A DNA stretch of 64,000 nt from Reticulitermes lucifugus (Eukaryota; Arthropoda; Insecta; Blattodea; Rhinotermitidae), in contig JAKCWW010000050.1 in assembly GCA_026260175.1 (NCBI GenBank), positions 13,112 to 77,111 of the forward strand, written 5' to 3'. The first letter of the stretch is position 1; every line of letters starts with the position of its first letter. A model generated the notes under the pieces. The model saw nothing but the letters and a program-made list of their open reading frames with translations, made no database searches and had not been told where the DNA came from. Position numbers and translations under genes: made by a program. Shown here one piece after another: positions 12,931-24,492 of the stretch.

Positions 12931-13224
12931 TGTAGTTAAATTTGTACATGTGCACGCCATGAAGGCATATGGATAAGTGAAGTTATAGCTCCACTCATTC
13001 TTAACCTCAGCACTAGATGGAGGTGAGTGGTCACCTTTACGCCCCGGCAGCTTTACGCCCTGGGAAAGAGCCCCAGCTGTCCTTTGAATAAGAGGCTGGG
13101 TGGGACCCAGAACCGGTCTAGTCGCTTTGGACAACAGATAAATCTCTTGCACCAGCCGAGAATCAAAACACGGTTCTTCGGACGTCCAGTCTGTAGCATA
13201 GTCGCTATACCGACTACTCCATCC
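12931..13224 (-). mobile_element. SINE-A copy 3, nearly full length
   Basis: Read on the minus strand, the copy starts at the tRNA-like head (complement of AGTCGCTATACCGACTACTCC), passes the decayed B box and the middle with CTGGGTGGGACCC, and ends with the tail bearing GCACGCCATGAAGGC in complement. About 290 bp are present. No convincing target duplication was found. Confidence 0.85.
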
Positions 13225-13762
13225 AGACTCACAGGGTGGATAGACCTGGAAGCATTCTGGAACCATATTTCTTTCTTTGTTTTCAGCCGTGCTTAGCTAA
13301 AGCGGTCAGAAGCTGACTTATATTGGCGGAAGTTCCAGATCAGTTCCAACGTACTAAATGTAATATTGCGGCAGGTTATATTATTTTAATTAATTATACT
13401 GTCAATAGCCAGAGATTAAAATATAACGAGCTCTGGATTCTGTCATTTATTCTAGTATCCATGTTTTGAAACACAGCAGTAAATAACGCATCTTCAATTT
13501 CCGTTTAAAATATCTCAATCTGCATGACGTTTTCTTATCGAAACAGAGCTCAGGGCTTTTGTTCAGGTGTAAAAGTAGTAAAAGTTCTTCGTTATTAGTT
13601 TTTAAATTGATAAATAATAATATAATTTGTTAGAATATTTCACATTGTTATTTATACCGTACATTTTATTAATATGTTATTGTCTAAAAATGGCCAAAAG
13701 TATGCACAATAGAATTAATGATTTCTAAAAAGTTACTACAAAATCACTCTATATTCCGACAT

Positions 13763-13791
13763 GTTTCGGTAGCAGCCATCACCATCTTCAG
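13763..13791 (-). other. CTGAAGA-hairpin-GAAAC core in an unidentified repeat
   Basis: On the minus strand CTGAAGA is followed by T, a weak GGT...ACC stem and GAAAC. The same arrangement is found inside M1, M2 and M3. The surrounding 13700-13960 probably belongs to another element, whose ends I cannot define. Confidence 0.4.
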
Positions 13792-14626
13792 AGAAATTTC
13801 ACCTCATAAGCAGGAACACCGCCGTTATAAAACACTGTTTATCTTGTTACGCACTAGCAGTAAAATCCACTTCACAACGTTCACCAACGTAAAATCTTGA
13901 TAAACAGCGGTGCTGAAATTGTTGAACACTAACACATAACACACAGTAATAGTAAATGGATGTCGTCCAGGATGTACAAGTTCTGGCAGCAGTTGGAACT
14001 ATAGCAGCCAAATAACTAGGATATATTCTAAACCTGTAGTCTCAGTGAAACACTCAAGATCAGGATTAGTCCTGTAAGAAATTCAATTTTTTGGTTGACA
14101 ATGTGTGAAAACCTAAACAAGTATTACACATATTGTATGCTTCATGTGTGTTGATACTCACTATGTATTAATATATTTATGTTTATGTGATGCCAACTAC
14201 GTGCGTACTTACGCACTTAGTTGGCACGTAATTGACAACAATATTAAGTTACGTTTTTGCAAACCAAAATTCTGTAGAATTTTTATGGTACTTGAGCTTA
14301 ATTATTTATCATTTTCGACAGGTTTTTATCTCTCGTATAAAATTCCAGTGAGCAGAGAGAAAGAAAAAAAATGATGACAAAATATAAGCAGAAGCCAACA
14401 AATATCCAAGCTAATAATTTTCCGCTGAAAACTTGTTCCTGCTTTTCGTCTGCAGGGTAAACACACTCCGTTTATTCGAGGAAGTTTTACATTGGTTTTA
14501 ACTGTATATTGTTGGGAGTAGGGAAGAATTTCGATATCTGCCCTTCTGTTTATATTTCGTTCAGAAATGTTATGACAACTAAAAAAAAAAAGGCTCGTAC
14601 AAGTAACAGTCTATTCCGCAAATTGA
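13792..14626. other. No feature recognised
   Basis: AT-rich. A run of twelve A at about 14580-14591 is the only simple sequence. Confidence 0.45.
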
Positions 14627-14694
14627 GGTAGCAGGTTGCTCCGAAACGTTGGTACCTATTTACCAAATTACAGGGTGTCATACTCCTCAAAACA
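14627..14694 (+). mobile_element. M1 right-end fragment
   Basis: The order GCAGGTTGCTCCGAAACG, TTGGTACCTATTTACCA, then GGGTGTCATACTCC matches the M1 right half. The terminal CCCAGAAGAC is degraded. No left partner is seen. Confidence 0.5.
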
Positions 14695-15549
14695 GTAATG
14701 GTAATTTTATAGGACCACTATTCCTTCATTTTGTAATTTTCTCAGTCCGTAGCACACATAACTAGCGGACCATCGAAGCTAATGCGCACCACAATACGAA
14801 ACGATTCGAGGAAGGACAGGAAGTTATCGACTCCATTACACCAGTGGATTCCCCGTCATTACACAACAGCTTCTCTTAAACAGGTCGTTTAGCGGGTAAT
14901 GCTATACAGACACTGTCAGTGACGCAAGGCTTTGTCGTCTAGTTGCGCTTGCAGTGGGATTAAAAAGTGAATAATGGTGAAAAGTACACTACAATGTTAT
15001 GACAAGAATTGTCGTGGCAAAATTCAGCGAATTGACGTTGAAATGTTGTAGAACGTGTTCAGACGCATATGACAGGTACATACGTCCAGTATTAACTATT
15101 TATTTACATGATAATGAGTGGCAGTTTCATTTTTCGTAATCTGATGTAGTGTTAACATTTTAAACATGCCCATAAATATTACCATTTTTCACGAGGAATA
15201 TGTAGGTGTAAACTTAAACGCCCTCTTCAGTATCGTTTGTCATTCAAGTTTACGGATGAAATACCAAAATAAAACAGAAACAATAATGATTTCTTGAAAT
15301 GATTCCAACTGTCTGTAAAACATAGGCCGGTGTGTATGGCTGCAGTAACACAGCTGATGATAAGAGGGATTTCACTTGAAATGAATACAGAAGGAACTGT
15401 GTCCAATGGAATGTCACGTCACTTCGACTGTTAGGGCCACAATTAATATTCATTTCTAGACCCATATTACTGATGATTCCGTTACTCTTATTCCTTTTTC
15501 GACATAGGGAAGGTTGTATGTCAATAAAAGTAAACACTTTATTTTAGTA

Positions 15550-15821
15550 CAGTGTTTCCCAAAGAGGGTTACACAGAACATCGTTTGGGTTTCTGCAAGA
15601 AATCGTGGAATAAATACATAACTATTTTTAAATACCCAAAAGTTACAAATATACCTCGAAATATTACGAGAATTTTTGTCCGGTAATTGGCAATACTGGA
15701 GTAATCTCCCTGCGCTAACAACTGCCTCTTTATTTTGTTTTCGTTTTCATAGGCAGGTGTTTCTCGGGATATAAACAATTACTTTAGGGGTTCCTCCACG
15801 GAAAAAGTTTGGGAAACGCTG
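15550..15821. mobile_element. Non-autonomous hAT element with target duplication
   Basis: Terminal inverted repeats CAGTGTTTCCCAAA and TTTGGGAAACGCTG match at 13 of 14 positions. They bound 272 bp. The flanking 8-mers TTTTAGTA (15542-15549) and TTCTAGTA (15822-15829) agree at 7 of 8 bases, which is the hAT duplication length. The CAGNGTTTCCCAA end is widespread among hAT elements. The interior has no transposase, so the copy would have moved with proteins supplied elsewhere. Both ends are well kept, which suggests moderate age. Confidence 0.82.
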
Positions 15822-15829
15822 TTCTAGTA

Positions 15830-16996
15830 ATTTTAGGCGAGTTCGCAGAATAGCTAAAGAAAAGCGACTATTAATTTCTCACATCTAGCCGTCTGTCCGC
15901 ATCAACAGAGCTACTCCCAACGGAAGGATTTTCGTGAAATTTCATATTATGCATGAGCTAAAAATAGATGAAACAATTTGGCGTCGAGCATCGAGCGTGA
16001 TATATTAAGAGATAGGAGATTGTAAATCTCCCCTCTTGCGATATATCGATGATGATAAGTTCTAAATATTTTCCTATCATAAGGGTAAATATTGTAGTGT
16101 GTGTTAAATATTCGAGTGTATTTCTAACAAGTATGCACGAATTTAACACATGTGCCAGAAATGTTACGTTCCGCGGACCGTTTCTCACGTGGTTAATTGG
16201 GTCTAATTTTTAGTGGAGTAAAGACCTCTCTCACTCATTATCAGCAATCATAACTTAATGAAATACCAATTACACATTGCTAACTAACGGAATATTTTAA
16301 TATACCATTGACCTAATTTTGCCTGCATAAATTACACCGTAACATAGAAGCGTCAGTTTCATTTTACAGTACCGTAAAAGCACAATTCCGTAACAAATTC
16401 TCTGTCAAGTGTGTCACTTGCAGTGATTGTATTCCGACCTCTATGTCCAATGGCGAAACACATTTGAATCCTATTTGCACTTTTTTTCCTGTTACACTTA
16501 CTGCACTGATCTGCAAGACCGTGTCACCCTTGAATGACTAGAAAATTAACCAGAATTACCCGCATTTTATTAAACAAACGGCACGGTTAATGAAACCAAG
16601 GTTGTCAGATGTGATTGTTAAGTGAACGAGAATTGAGGTTTAGTATGTGGGCACGTGGCAACGTGGGTTTCCGCCCCTATTTGGCCGGAAGTGTTTCACT
16701 GTGGGACATGTTCATCACGCACCGGTGGCAACCGGGCCGTAACATGCTGGTGGAAGAGGAAGAACCTTGCGCACTCTGCTGCGTTCCACCGCTTGAATTT
16801 GTGGCTTGGTGTTTGTGTGACTTTACTCGGTTTCGCAGAAGATGTAGGTGACTGATCAACCGTGTGTTTGACATCAGTTTAATAATACTGTTCATATTTA
16901 TCCTTGTGTTGTTAGTTCCTAGGTAATGAGCCTGTAGTGTGTCGTATATAAATTCGAGGACCCACTACCATTTCAGGTTATGACGGCACAGTTCAT
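15830..16996. other. No feature supported; one GC-richer patch
   Basis: The patch 16630-16850 is more GC-rich and open in two plus-strand frames, but neither product has a recognisable domain. The segment 15885-15950 resembles the body of a repeat usually followed by a GACA microsatellite, compare 57200-57430. Confidence 0.4.
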
Positions 16997-17260
16997 TCAT
17001 TTCGTGTTCTCTCTTACAACAGGTCCTTAGCCTCTTCCAAAACGAGTTCTCTACAGAGTGCAACCCAGTGCTTCCTCTCTCAATTTCCAGTATCATCTCA
17101 TTTCTTTAAGGTCATCCAGTAGCTGCTTACATCTTTTTCCTCTTCTTCTTGTCACTTCCTTTAATAACGTGTTTTAGAAGGCAGTTCCTACACAAGATGT
17201 GACCAATCCAGTTACCCTTCCTCTTTATTGTGTATAGGATATTCACATTTTAAAACTTTC
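16997..17260 (-). mobile_element. LINE 3' fragment (ORF2 C-terminus), decayed
   Basis: The minus strand reads N-W-I-G-H-I-L-C-R-N-C-L-L-K-H-V-I (about 17212-17160). After a frame change it reads K-Q-L-L-D-D-L-K-E, then Y-W-K-L-R-E-E-A-L. It ends with R-T-R-F-G-R-G and G-P-V-V-R before a stop at 16999-16997. This is the conserved end of a non-LTR retrotransposon protein of the same kind as at position 2. There are at least one frameshift and two or three stops. The element may extend to about 17400 but the reading becomes uncertain. Confidence 0.75.
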
Positions 17261-17919
17261 CAGTTTTGCTGATTATTCTTCTCAGTCGATTGGTAATTTA
17301 TTTCATGAATTCTCTACATTCCTATCTCTGCACTATCAGATAATTTTTCACTAGTGTGGTCATTAAACACACATTCCACTAAAGCATAATACAGCATGTA
17401 TGTGAGCGCCTGCATGGCGGCCGTCACGATCGAAAAATCCGGATAAAAGATTTTACGAACGGCGCACAGTAAGGTATTGTATTTACACTTCGGAGAGCTG
17501 TCTAAGTGCGTAATTCAGGATCCAAAAATATATATTATTGTGGCAATACAGTCACTGTGAAATACGTTGTAGCTACATTCAGTGTGTCTCGCTTCCCGTA
17601 ACGCGGAGTAGCAAATTACAGCAAGAGCTCAAAGAAACAGATACACATAATTATTTTTACTCAGTTTCTGCTAATGCCGCATAGCTTAAAAATTTCAGCG
17701 AGTTCTTTGGCACTCAGTTATGGAGGTTCAAAATTTCCCTCTCTTCGCCGTGTGCTTTTCTTACAGCGGCATTTTTTTTTTCTTAACCCCTTGGTAACTG
17801 AAACAAAAACAGTGTGAATGTAATTTTCTTTCCATTGCTAGCTATATGTGAAAAATTATTGCTTTGCACGAAGGTTTCCAGGCTTCTCCCCTTTGTTCTT
17901 CTAATAACAGTACTATTAA
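17261..17919. other. No feature recognised
   Basis: Possible eroded LINE sequence near 17260-17400; otherwise nothing supported. Confidence 0.4.
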
Positions 17920-18082
17920 GGTGAAGGTGGGTATAGAGCATTGGTGGAGTGACACAGACAACGAAAAGCCAAAGTGCTCGGAGAGAAACCTGTATCAAAT
18001 CCCTCGTGAACTGACCCGGGTTCTAACCCAGGAATCTGCGGTGAGAAGCCGGCGATCGACTGCCTGAGCCATGCCGTGGCCA
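17920..18082 (-). mobile_element. SINE-B copy 1, internally deleted
   Basis: On the minus strand the head reads CCACGGCATGGCTCAGGCAG. A degenerate B box follows (GGGTTAGAACC), then CGGGTCAGTTCACGAGGGAT. The piece carrying GGTGGACAAAGTGG in other copies is missing, and the tail runs from TCTCTCCGAGCAC to CACTCCACCAATGC. The head resembles a tRNA, with a good A box (TGGCTCAGGC). Confidence 0.65.
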
Positions 18083-18193
18083 GAAGCCTGAAATTAATCT
18101 GCATTATGGAATATAAAATTCTTACATCACAGAATGTGCATCCAATAGAAAGACCAGTCTGTGAATGCTATATGGGGAGATAACGGATTGGAA

Positions 18194-18483
18194 ACTTTTT
18201 TTACTTTTTCCATCATACTTGTGTATTGAAATACAATACACTGCGTTTCGAGGACGGGATCGGCCTCCGTCTTCAGCCTTTCTTCTTCCAAAACAACTGT
18301 CACTAAATGATAATTATTTACACTGTAATTAAACCCGGATTAACACATTAACACATTTGTAAATAACTGGCAGGTAGTGACAGTTGTTTTGGAAGAAGCA
18401 AGTCTGAAGACGGTGATCGAACGTGTCCCAAAAGTAATGTGTTATATTTCAATACATGTGATGGAAAATGTTTAAAAAGTCTG
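18194..18483. mobile_element. M2 foldback element, about 290 bp
   Basis: Left arm 18194-18322 and right arm 18358-18483 are inverted copies of about 126 bp around a 35-bp spacer. Shared segments include TTTTCCATCA, TATTGAAATA, CGTCTTCAG and CTTCCAAAACAACTGTCACTA. Nothing coding lies inside. The left arm contains, on the minus strand, CTGAAGA, a GAGG...CCTC stem and GAAAC (18245-18276). This is a typical long-inverted-repeat MITE; its superfamily is unknown. Confidence 0.75.
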
Positions 18484-18629
18484 TGAGCTCAAACGTCATA
18501 CAGTATCGCCAGAATCCTATAGAATATAAATAATGGGTGTCTGTTGTGAGAATCATACAGAGCGCACAAATAGATTAGGCGGACAAGTGCAGAGTTGTTA
18601 ACGTTAAACCTGGCAGTACGTACACTAAC

Positions 18630-18889
18630 CGCCGATCCCATAGGCCGCGCAGTCTAAGACTTTGGTCTGCGGCCGTTCGCTTTCTGGGATTGTGGGTTCG
18701 AATCCCACCGGGAATACGGATGTCTATCTCTTGTGAGTGTTGTGTGTTGTCAGGTAGTGGTCTGTGCGTCGGGTTGGTCACTCGTCCGGAGGAGTCCTAC
18801 CGAGTGTGGTTGTCTGAGTGTGATTGTGAAGCCTCGACAATGAGGAGGCCTAGGTCCACTAGGGCTCTCGAGCCATTGGAAGAAGAAGA
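18630..18889 (+). mobile_element. SINE-C copy 1, full length
   Basis: The head GCCGATCCCATAGGCCGCGC, then AGTCTAAGAC, and a perfect B box GGTTCGAATCC (18695-18705) resemble a class II tRNA such as leucine tRNA. The body runs through GGTCACTCGTCCGGAGGAGT and CCTACCGAGTGTGG to AATGAGGAGGCCTAGG and the end CTCGAGCCATTGGAAGAAG. Flanks ACGTACACTAAC (18618-18629) and ACATACACTATC (18890-18901) match at 10 of 12 bases and are probably the target duplication. The A box has one deviation. Confidence 0.85.
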
Positions 18890-18901
18890 ACATACACTAT
18901 C

Positions 18902-19653
18902 CACTAAGCTTTAGAGGGTTAATTTAGCGGACAGCTTTTGTGTCAACTGCGGAAATGGAAAGATGACTATGCGTACTCCGTTAAAAGGAAAGATTAATTA
19001 AATTAATGCACTCTAGACCTATAAAAGACAGAAAATCCCTGTAACTCAGGAACTAATTAGCGGCGTAGGACTGAGAGCTGCATCTAGCGCTTTGTTAAAT
19101 ACAGCTCCTGGAAGCCTGTTACAAAGCGTATCTCCTGAACCCCGCTGTTCATATAAACAATGAAATATATTCGTAGTTTGACTTTCCCGCCGTATGGTAG
19201 CAGACTACTTTTATATTGTTTGGAAAATGGATGGTAAAAAAGCATGACAATACGCAAGTTATGAAAACAAAGTAATGATCCAGTGACATGGACTGTAACC
19301 ATATTTGTTGTTGTTGTGCTGCGAGTGTTTCCTTTCACGTGTTGGCCCGCTTCCTGTCACAACCTGCCGCGTAGTGCGAAGTTAGTAAGCGTAGGTTTGT
19401 GTCAGCGCCCTGTCGACAGAGTATCGTGACCCTGTGTGCGATGCACTACAGTCAGACAAACACCGGAGCATTTCCCAAACTATTTCACACTTGGGCGGTT
19501 CCAACGTCTTCCTTCCTGTGGTAACTTCCCACTTTATTATGGAATGATGACACCGTGTGAAATACAAAACTTAGCGGTTGATACGCTAGACAGAAAAATT
19601 AATAATTCCGTCGTTTTTTATCGGATTGTTTTCCCCTGGAAGATACCACATTG
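18902..19653. other. No feature recognised
   Basis: Nothing supported, apart from a short TTG repeat at about 19304-19315. Confidence 0.5.
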
Positions 19654-19948
19654 TAATGGTAAATGTAAAGTCGTCCCTGTGAAGGCCGTGAAGGTCAGAA
19701 GGAAAAGAGGCGGATTCTATTTCCAGTCATTCTTGACTTCTTGACCTCGGCAATACGTAGTGGTGAGTGGTCAGCTTCACCCCCCTCCCCACTTTACCCT
19801 CGAGAAAGAACCCCGGAAAATTCGGTAAACGGTTCTGTGTCCCCAGAACCGATCTGGACCTATTGAAGACAAAATGTTGCCGCTGCCGGGCATTGATCTC
19901 CGGATCGACCAGCCCACAGCCTAGTCCCTATACCGACTGTGCTATCCA
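19654..19948 (-). mobile_element. SINE-A copy 4, nearly full length
   Basis: Tail to head on the plus strand: TGGTAAATGTAAAGTCGTCC, GAAGGCCGTGAAGG, then a diverged stretch, then GGTGAGTGGTCAGCTTCA, CCAGAACCGATCTGGACC and the head complement CCCTATACCGACTGTGCTATC. The segment around 19690-19760 is rearranged compared with other copies. Confidence 0.8.
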
Positions 19949-21180
19949 AGCTCCTTACCTGGTTATAATTCCGCCACACATTGGCACGATGCTGGCAAAA
20001 TTACCAAGAAGCTTGGCTCAAGCGGTAAATACTCCGACTACAATTCTGGAAGTAACTAACTCGAATCACAATCTCGACACAGACTACTCTGACTGAGAGG
20101 TTACGTGGCTTTACTCAATCCTCCCAAGCGAAATCCGGGATGGCGAATAGTTCAAGACTATTGTTGAATAGTTGATTCAGTTTCTTACATTTTATCTCTT
20201 CTGCCTTGATCCCTAGAAGTAACAACATTAGCAGAACTTGCAGGAGGCAAACATCTGTTTTATTTCCTGTCCGATTGTCAGAATTACAATACAGATGATA
20301 CTAACATATGCTGTGAAGAATGTTACGACGTTACCGGGCAGCAAGTGTTAAAATATCACTTCCTAGTTAGATCACATATTGTGGCAGATGTCAATTCTCG
20401 GCCATATTTCGAAAGTTTTCACTCATAAGGCAGCATTGACATCTGCATCCTAGAGCTTGGAATGTACAGGTACATTAGACATTAAATGACTAAATACTGT
20501 TCTAGCAGATAAGTTCGTTTATCATTTAGCGACCTTGTATTAAATTCCAACATTAAGAACAACTGAAAGATGAGAGGACAATTGTTAACAGTGAGTGGGG
20601 AATGGGACAAAAAGCAATTTTCGTGACGCTGAATAGGAGAACACGAGGAAACGACAGAATTTATCTGAACGTCTGATCCTGAGCAGCAGTAGGGTCTAGT
20701 TCTTCAGAATACGAAGCATGGATTTGTTAAGAACTGAGTCCCATGCAAGCAAATATGAGCTTCCTAACTAGGACCACCGGCTTCAGAATCTAGTGACAGG
20801 ATCCCGCTTCTTCCGTTGGCTTTCAAAAATTCCAGACACTTGGCGAAAAAAAAGTGGAATTTTCTTTATTTCAGGACATGATTAAACCGAAATAAACCAC
20901 TACGTGTTTACTAATCGATACCCTATTTTACGGGGACGAGGTTAAATACAGGCCGTACAACTATGCTTGCTGTGCCCACACGCTTGTACAAGTTTCAGGA
21001 CTCTAACCAACTCAACTGCTGCCCTGCCATTCTGCATGCAGGAACACAAGTATAGGTTTATATTGTAGACTTTGTATTGTATGACCTTGTTCTGGAGAGG
21101 TTTATTATCTTCGAAAACCCGCTGCTGGTAGAGCGGGCATTGTCCTGGCCAAGCAGCGACCTCGGTCGGGCGCTAAGTCA

Positions 21181-21260
21181 GATGCAGGTGCCGGCTAGTG
21201 GCTACTGGGATTTAGCCCTCGGTGGTCGTGCGCGGACTGGCCACGCCAGCACCTGCATAT
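21181..21260. other. GC-rich stem-loop
   Basis: The left arm GATGCAGGTGCCGGCTAGTG pairs with CACGCCAGCACCTGCATAT across a loop of about 40 bases, with about 17 paired positions and a one-base bulge. Local GC content is clearly above the surroundings (21110-21330). It could be a decayed transposon end pair or a folded RNA. Confidence 0.4.
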
Positions 21261-22199
21261 GGCTGTGGCCCCAAAGAAGATGCCGCGTGCCTCAAATCAC
21301 TGTCGTGATTTCTGACTTGTGTTCCTCAGACTGCGACAAGTCCGTACTCTGCTAACAGTCGCTCAGTAGTCATAAAATTCACCGCCTTGTATAAAACCCC
21401 AAGGAAGTGCTCACCAGAACCCGCCACTGGACTCCGTCTTGAGCCGCTTGTTTAGTCCGCATCTATGTCTTTAACGTCCACTTCAATACGTCCTCATGTA
21501 ACTGATATTACTTTGTCTTAGGACCCCTCTTTTTTTAAAGGTGTGCGCTAGGTACTGGTTGCTCTGCCTCTTCTAAACAAAGCCAAAAACGAAGTGACAC
21601 TGGAAACAAATTCCTATTCTTGAAAATCATGGAACACTTCGAAACGAAATAAATTTCAATACAAGAAGCGCAAGACTGATCATTGCCAGCAACAGAGAAG
21701 ACTTAGATATCTTGAAGTAATGTTTCAAGGATACGGAAATGATTAAATATTTGCCCTTTTGGAATTATGCGCTTATGAATATTTATAGAACGCAAAAGCT
21801 CTTCGTCAGAAGTGTTTTCCTTACAGCTTCTAAAAAAACTGCATCACAGCGAACCGTCTTTTGAGGAACTTTCTCCTGATATTCCCACATTTTGTACATC
21901 CATATCCGCGTTCTGGTTATAATTTTCTATTGAATTAAGTTTCAACAACACGAAGACAATATTTCATTTACGTAAAAATTATAGGATTTTCAGTCTACTT
22001 ATATTGATATCTGTGTGTTCAATCCTGTTGATTCCACATATTTATTTTGGTTTATGGCAAATGCAACCTACGTGCCTGAAACCATTTTAAGTCGCAAGAC
22101 ATATATGCCGTGTTCTTGTGTTGAATTGCGCTGCTATACTCTGAAATAAATTCAATATATTATGACAAGAGGACATTCTTTGTGCCACCGAGGGACTGA

Positions 22200-22247
22200 C
22201 ACCAGGAGATTCTTGGATGTTCTAGAACATCCAGAAAACCCCTGGTG
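22200..22247. repeat. 48-bp near-perfect palindrome
   Basis: Two 24-base arms match at 20 of 24 positions around the centre TCTAGA, with no loop. The outer eight bases (CACCAGG / CCTGGTG) and the inner ten are exact. Confidence 0.6.
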
Positions 22248-24367
22248 CCGTGCCGCGTCTTAGATTGATCTTATTACGTGTTCCACTCTATTCGAACACC
22301 ATCTGCTTTTTATGTACCGCCATAGGCACTGGCATGCCAAATGTTTATTAAAGTGTTTGCAAACATTCTGAGATTCACTTCTGCTAACACAGGCCTACTC
22401 ATAGACTGGGAATGCGATATGGGGGGGGACTATATATATATATACTTCATTTTCTTTTAGTGCTCTTTTTCTGATATTAGAATTGCATGACGTGACCTAA
22501 TGCAACTTTTGTCTTGCTGAAGTAAGAATATGTCTAGGGGTTTGTGACGATGGTGTGTTACTGAAGTGACACTTGTGTTTGACTTTTTCCATGGCTTTTT
22601 TTTTTCTTTTTCTACAGGAAACACACGCTGGATGGAGCTAGCTTCAGAAAGAGACCTTTGTACGTTCCTGTTATTTTCCTTACCACTTCGTCCTCAGAAA
22701 CTTCAATGTGTTTTCTTCTTTCGGAGTATATCCAATCCGTATAAAGCACATATCAAACAACAGTTAATACTGTATATTGAAGATAAAAACCAACTTATAA
22801 TCCAGTAACTTTTCCCATTGTCATAAAATGGTCAACGCACTATGTTTTGGAAGTGAAAACTTCTTCCTTATACAGGTGAAACCACTAATCTTAAAACACA
22901 ATTGCCCAAAAATATAACACACATATCAACATAATTCACACGTGAGAAACAAAAAACCAATACATGCAAAAATATAAATTACAAATATCACTTTAAGATA
23001 TCAAATATTTGCCCTGCATACATGTTATTTATGTAAGTTTTTAACATCTGAAACCATAATGCATATCATGTTAGGTACCTGGCACAGACAGATTTGTAAT
23101 TTTTGGTTGTGTTCAGACACAGGTCTGCAAAGTAGATAGTGATTAGCTTTGTCCCTTAAAATCCATATAGAACATCAATTTTCCATTTCATTCGATATCA
23201 GAGTCTCTTTTCTCCTGCGCCAAATGAGAGCACGGTAATGACTTAATTTTTCTGCTGGTTAATATTTGAAACGTTCCATTCCGTGCCTAAGTGCCTTGCC
23301 TAGCATCACTCTTAGTCTCACGGCTATTCCACTAATGAAACAGGCCACGACGGGCAGGTGTAGGCTAACAACCTTCGGCTTTCAGAATTGGAAAACGATC
23401 ATGATATATAACAATAAAACGGAGAAGGGAAGGTATAAAAGATCAAAAAGAATCTTGTATGGCTCTCTACATCAAGGCCGTGACGGTACAGGCCAGTTGG
23501 GACTTGATACTTGATTTAACTTGCTTTCATTCTATTTTCGTTCAATGCAGTTCAAGGTTCCTCGTACTTAACAGGATGCCATGACGCTCGGCGTAATTAT
23601 TATGTTGCATGGAACAGAAAGAACATTAGGATGACAACATCGTGACCAAAACAGGTATATAAGTCTACCACCCAGAAATCGTTTGATGTGGGATGGGCAG
23701 TGTCAGTCATTGTAACACAGACGAATGATTTAGTGTAATTAGCATAGGAGATGATGGATGTATTGAGAATCTTTAGGTATGGTTGAAAATCATTGTACTT
23801 CTAAATCGCTCTGTAGGAACGTAACAGAAAAGTGTTTGTAATGGAGACAGTTTTATTTAATGTAAGGTAAAAAGTAATATTTTGTATATTATTTGGATGA
23901 CCTTCATGCTTAACAGGGTTAAATGACTTTTCTGCTGTAAAAACTTGTGCTACCTGTTTGGCTTTCTTTCTCACGATTACTCAACAATTCATTCGGCCAC
24001 TGACACTGCTGTGTTTTCGTCAGCATCATCATGCAGGACTGGAGAACTGTTTCTTTGTGGAATTTTTTACGTAGCTTACATGTACGTTTTCTTCTATCTA
24101 ATTCTATGTTTATTTATAGTTACACACTTACACGTAAGGCCCATTGTATGAATGTATACTCTATCATAGAAAGATGGGTAGGATTTTTTTTCTATTTGTT
24201 GCTTTGGCTTATGGACTAAAACGTTCAGTTGCAGCTCATAACCTTTCAAAAGAATTTAATATTTGTTTATTAGTTTCATACACACAATTACATATACAGA
24301 CGACCCTGTACATCTCAGCCACTAAGTAGAGTTAAAGATAGGGGACAGATTCATTTTTCTTTTGGTT

Positions 24368-24492
24368 ACCTAGACCGATTCTGGAGCCCACTCACACTTT
24401 GATTCAATGGGTGCAGAGGATTGCTAACTCTGGGTAAAGCAGCCGGAGTGTAAAGCTGGTCACTCATTTCCGTGTCTATCTGAGGTATACAC
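24368..24492 (+). mobile_element. SINE-A copy 5, middle fragment
   Basis: The order CTAGACCGATTCTGGAGCCC, TTCAATGGGTGCAGAGG, GGTAAAGCAGCCGGAGTG, AAAGCTGGTCACTC matches the family middle. The tRNA-like head and the 3' third are missing. Confidence 0.7.

Larger units (their letters stand above)
19949..24367. other. Mostly featureless 4.4 kb with three inverted repeats
   Basis: I see a 12-bp inverted repeat (20384-20395 with 20435-20446), a stem of about 20 bp at 21181-21260, and a loop-free 48-bp palindrome at 22200-22247. There is a short TA run at about 22432-22444. No gene or named transposon is supported; the remaining sequence is AT-rich. Confidence 0.45.

Noticed and set aside
12913-13296. 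Frames of 89 and 117 codons
   Set aside because: Both lie inside SINE-A copy 3, which is non-coding.
18630-18720. Possible leucine tRNA gene
   Set aside because: The match ends with the head of SINE-C. The body, tail and target duplication show a SINE.
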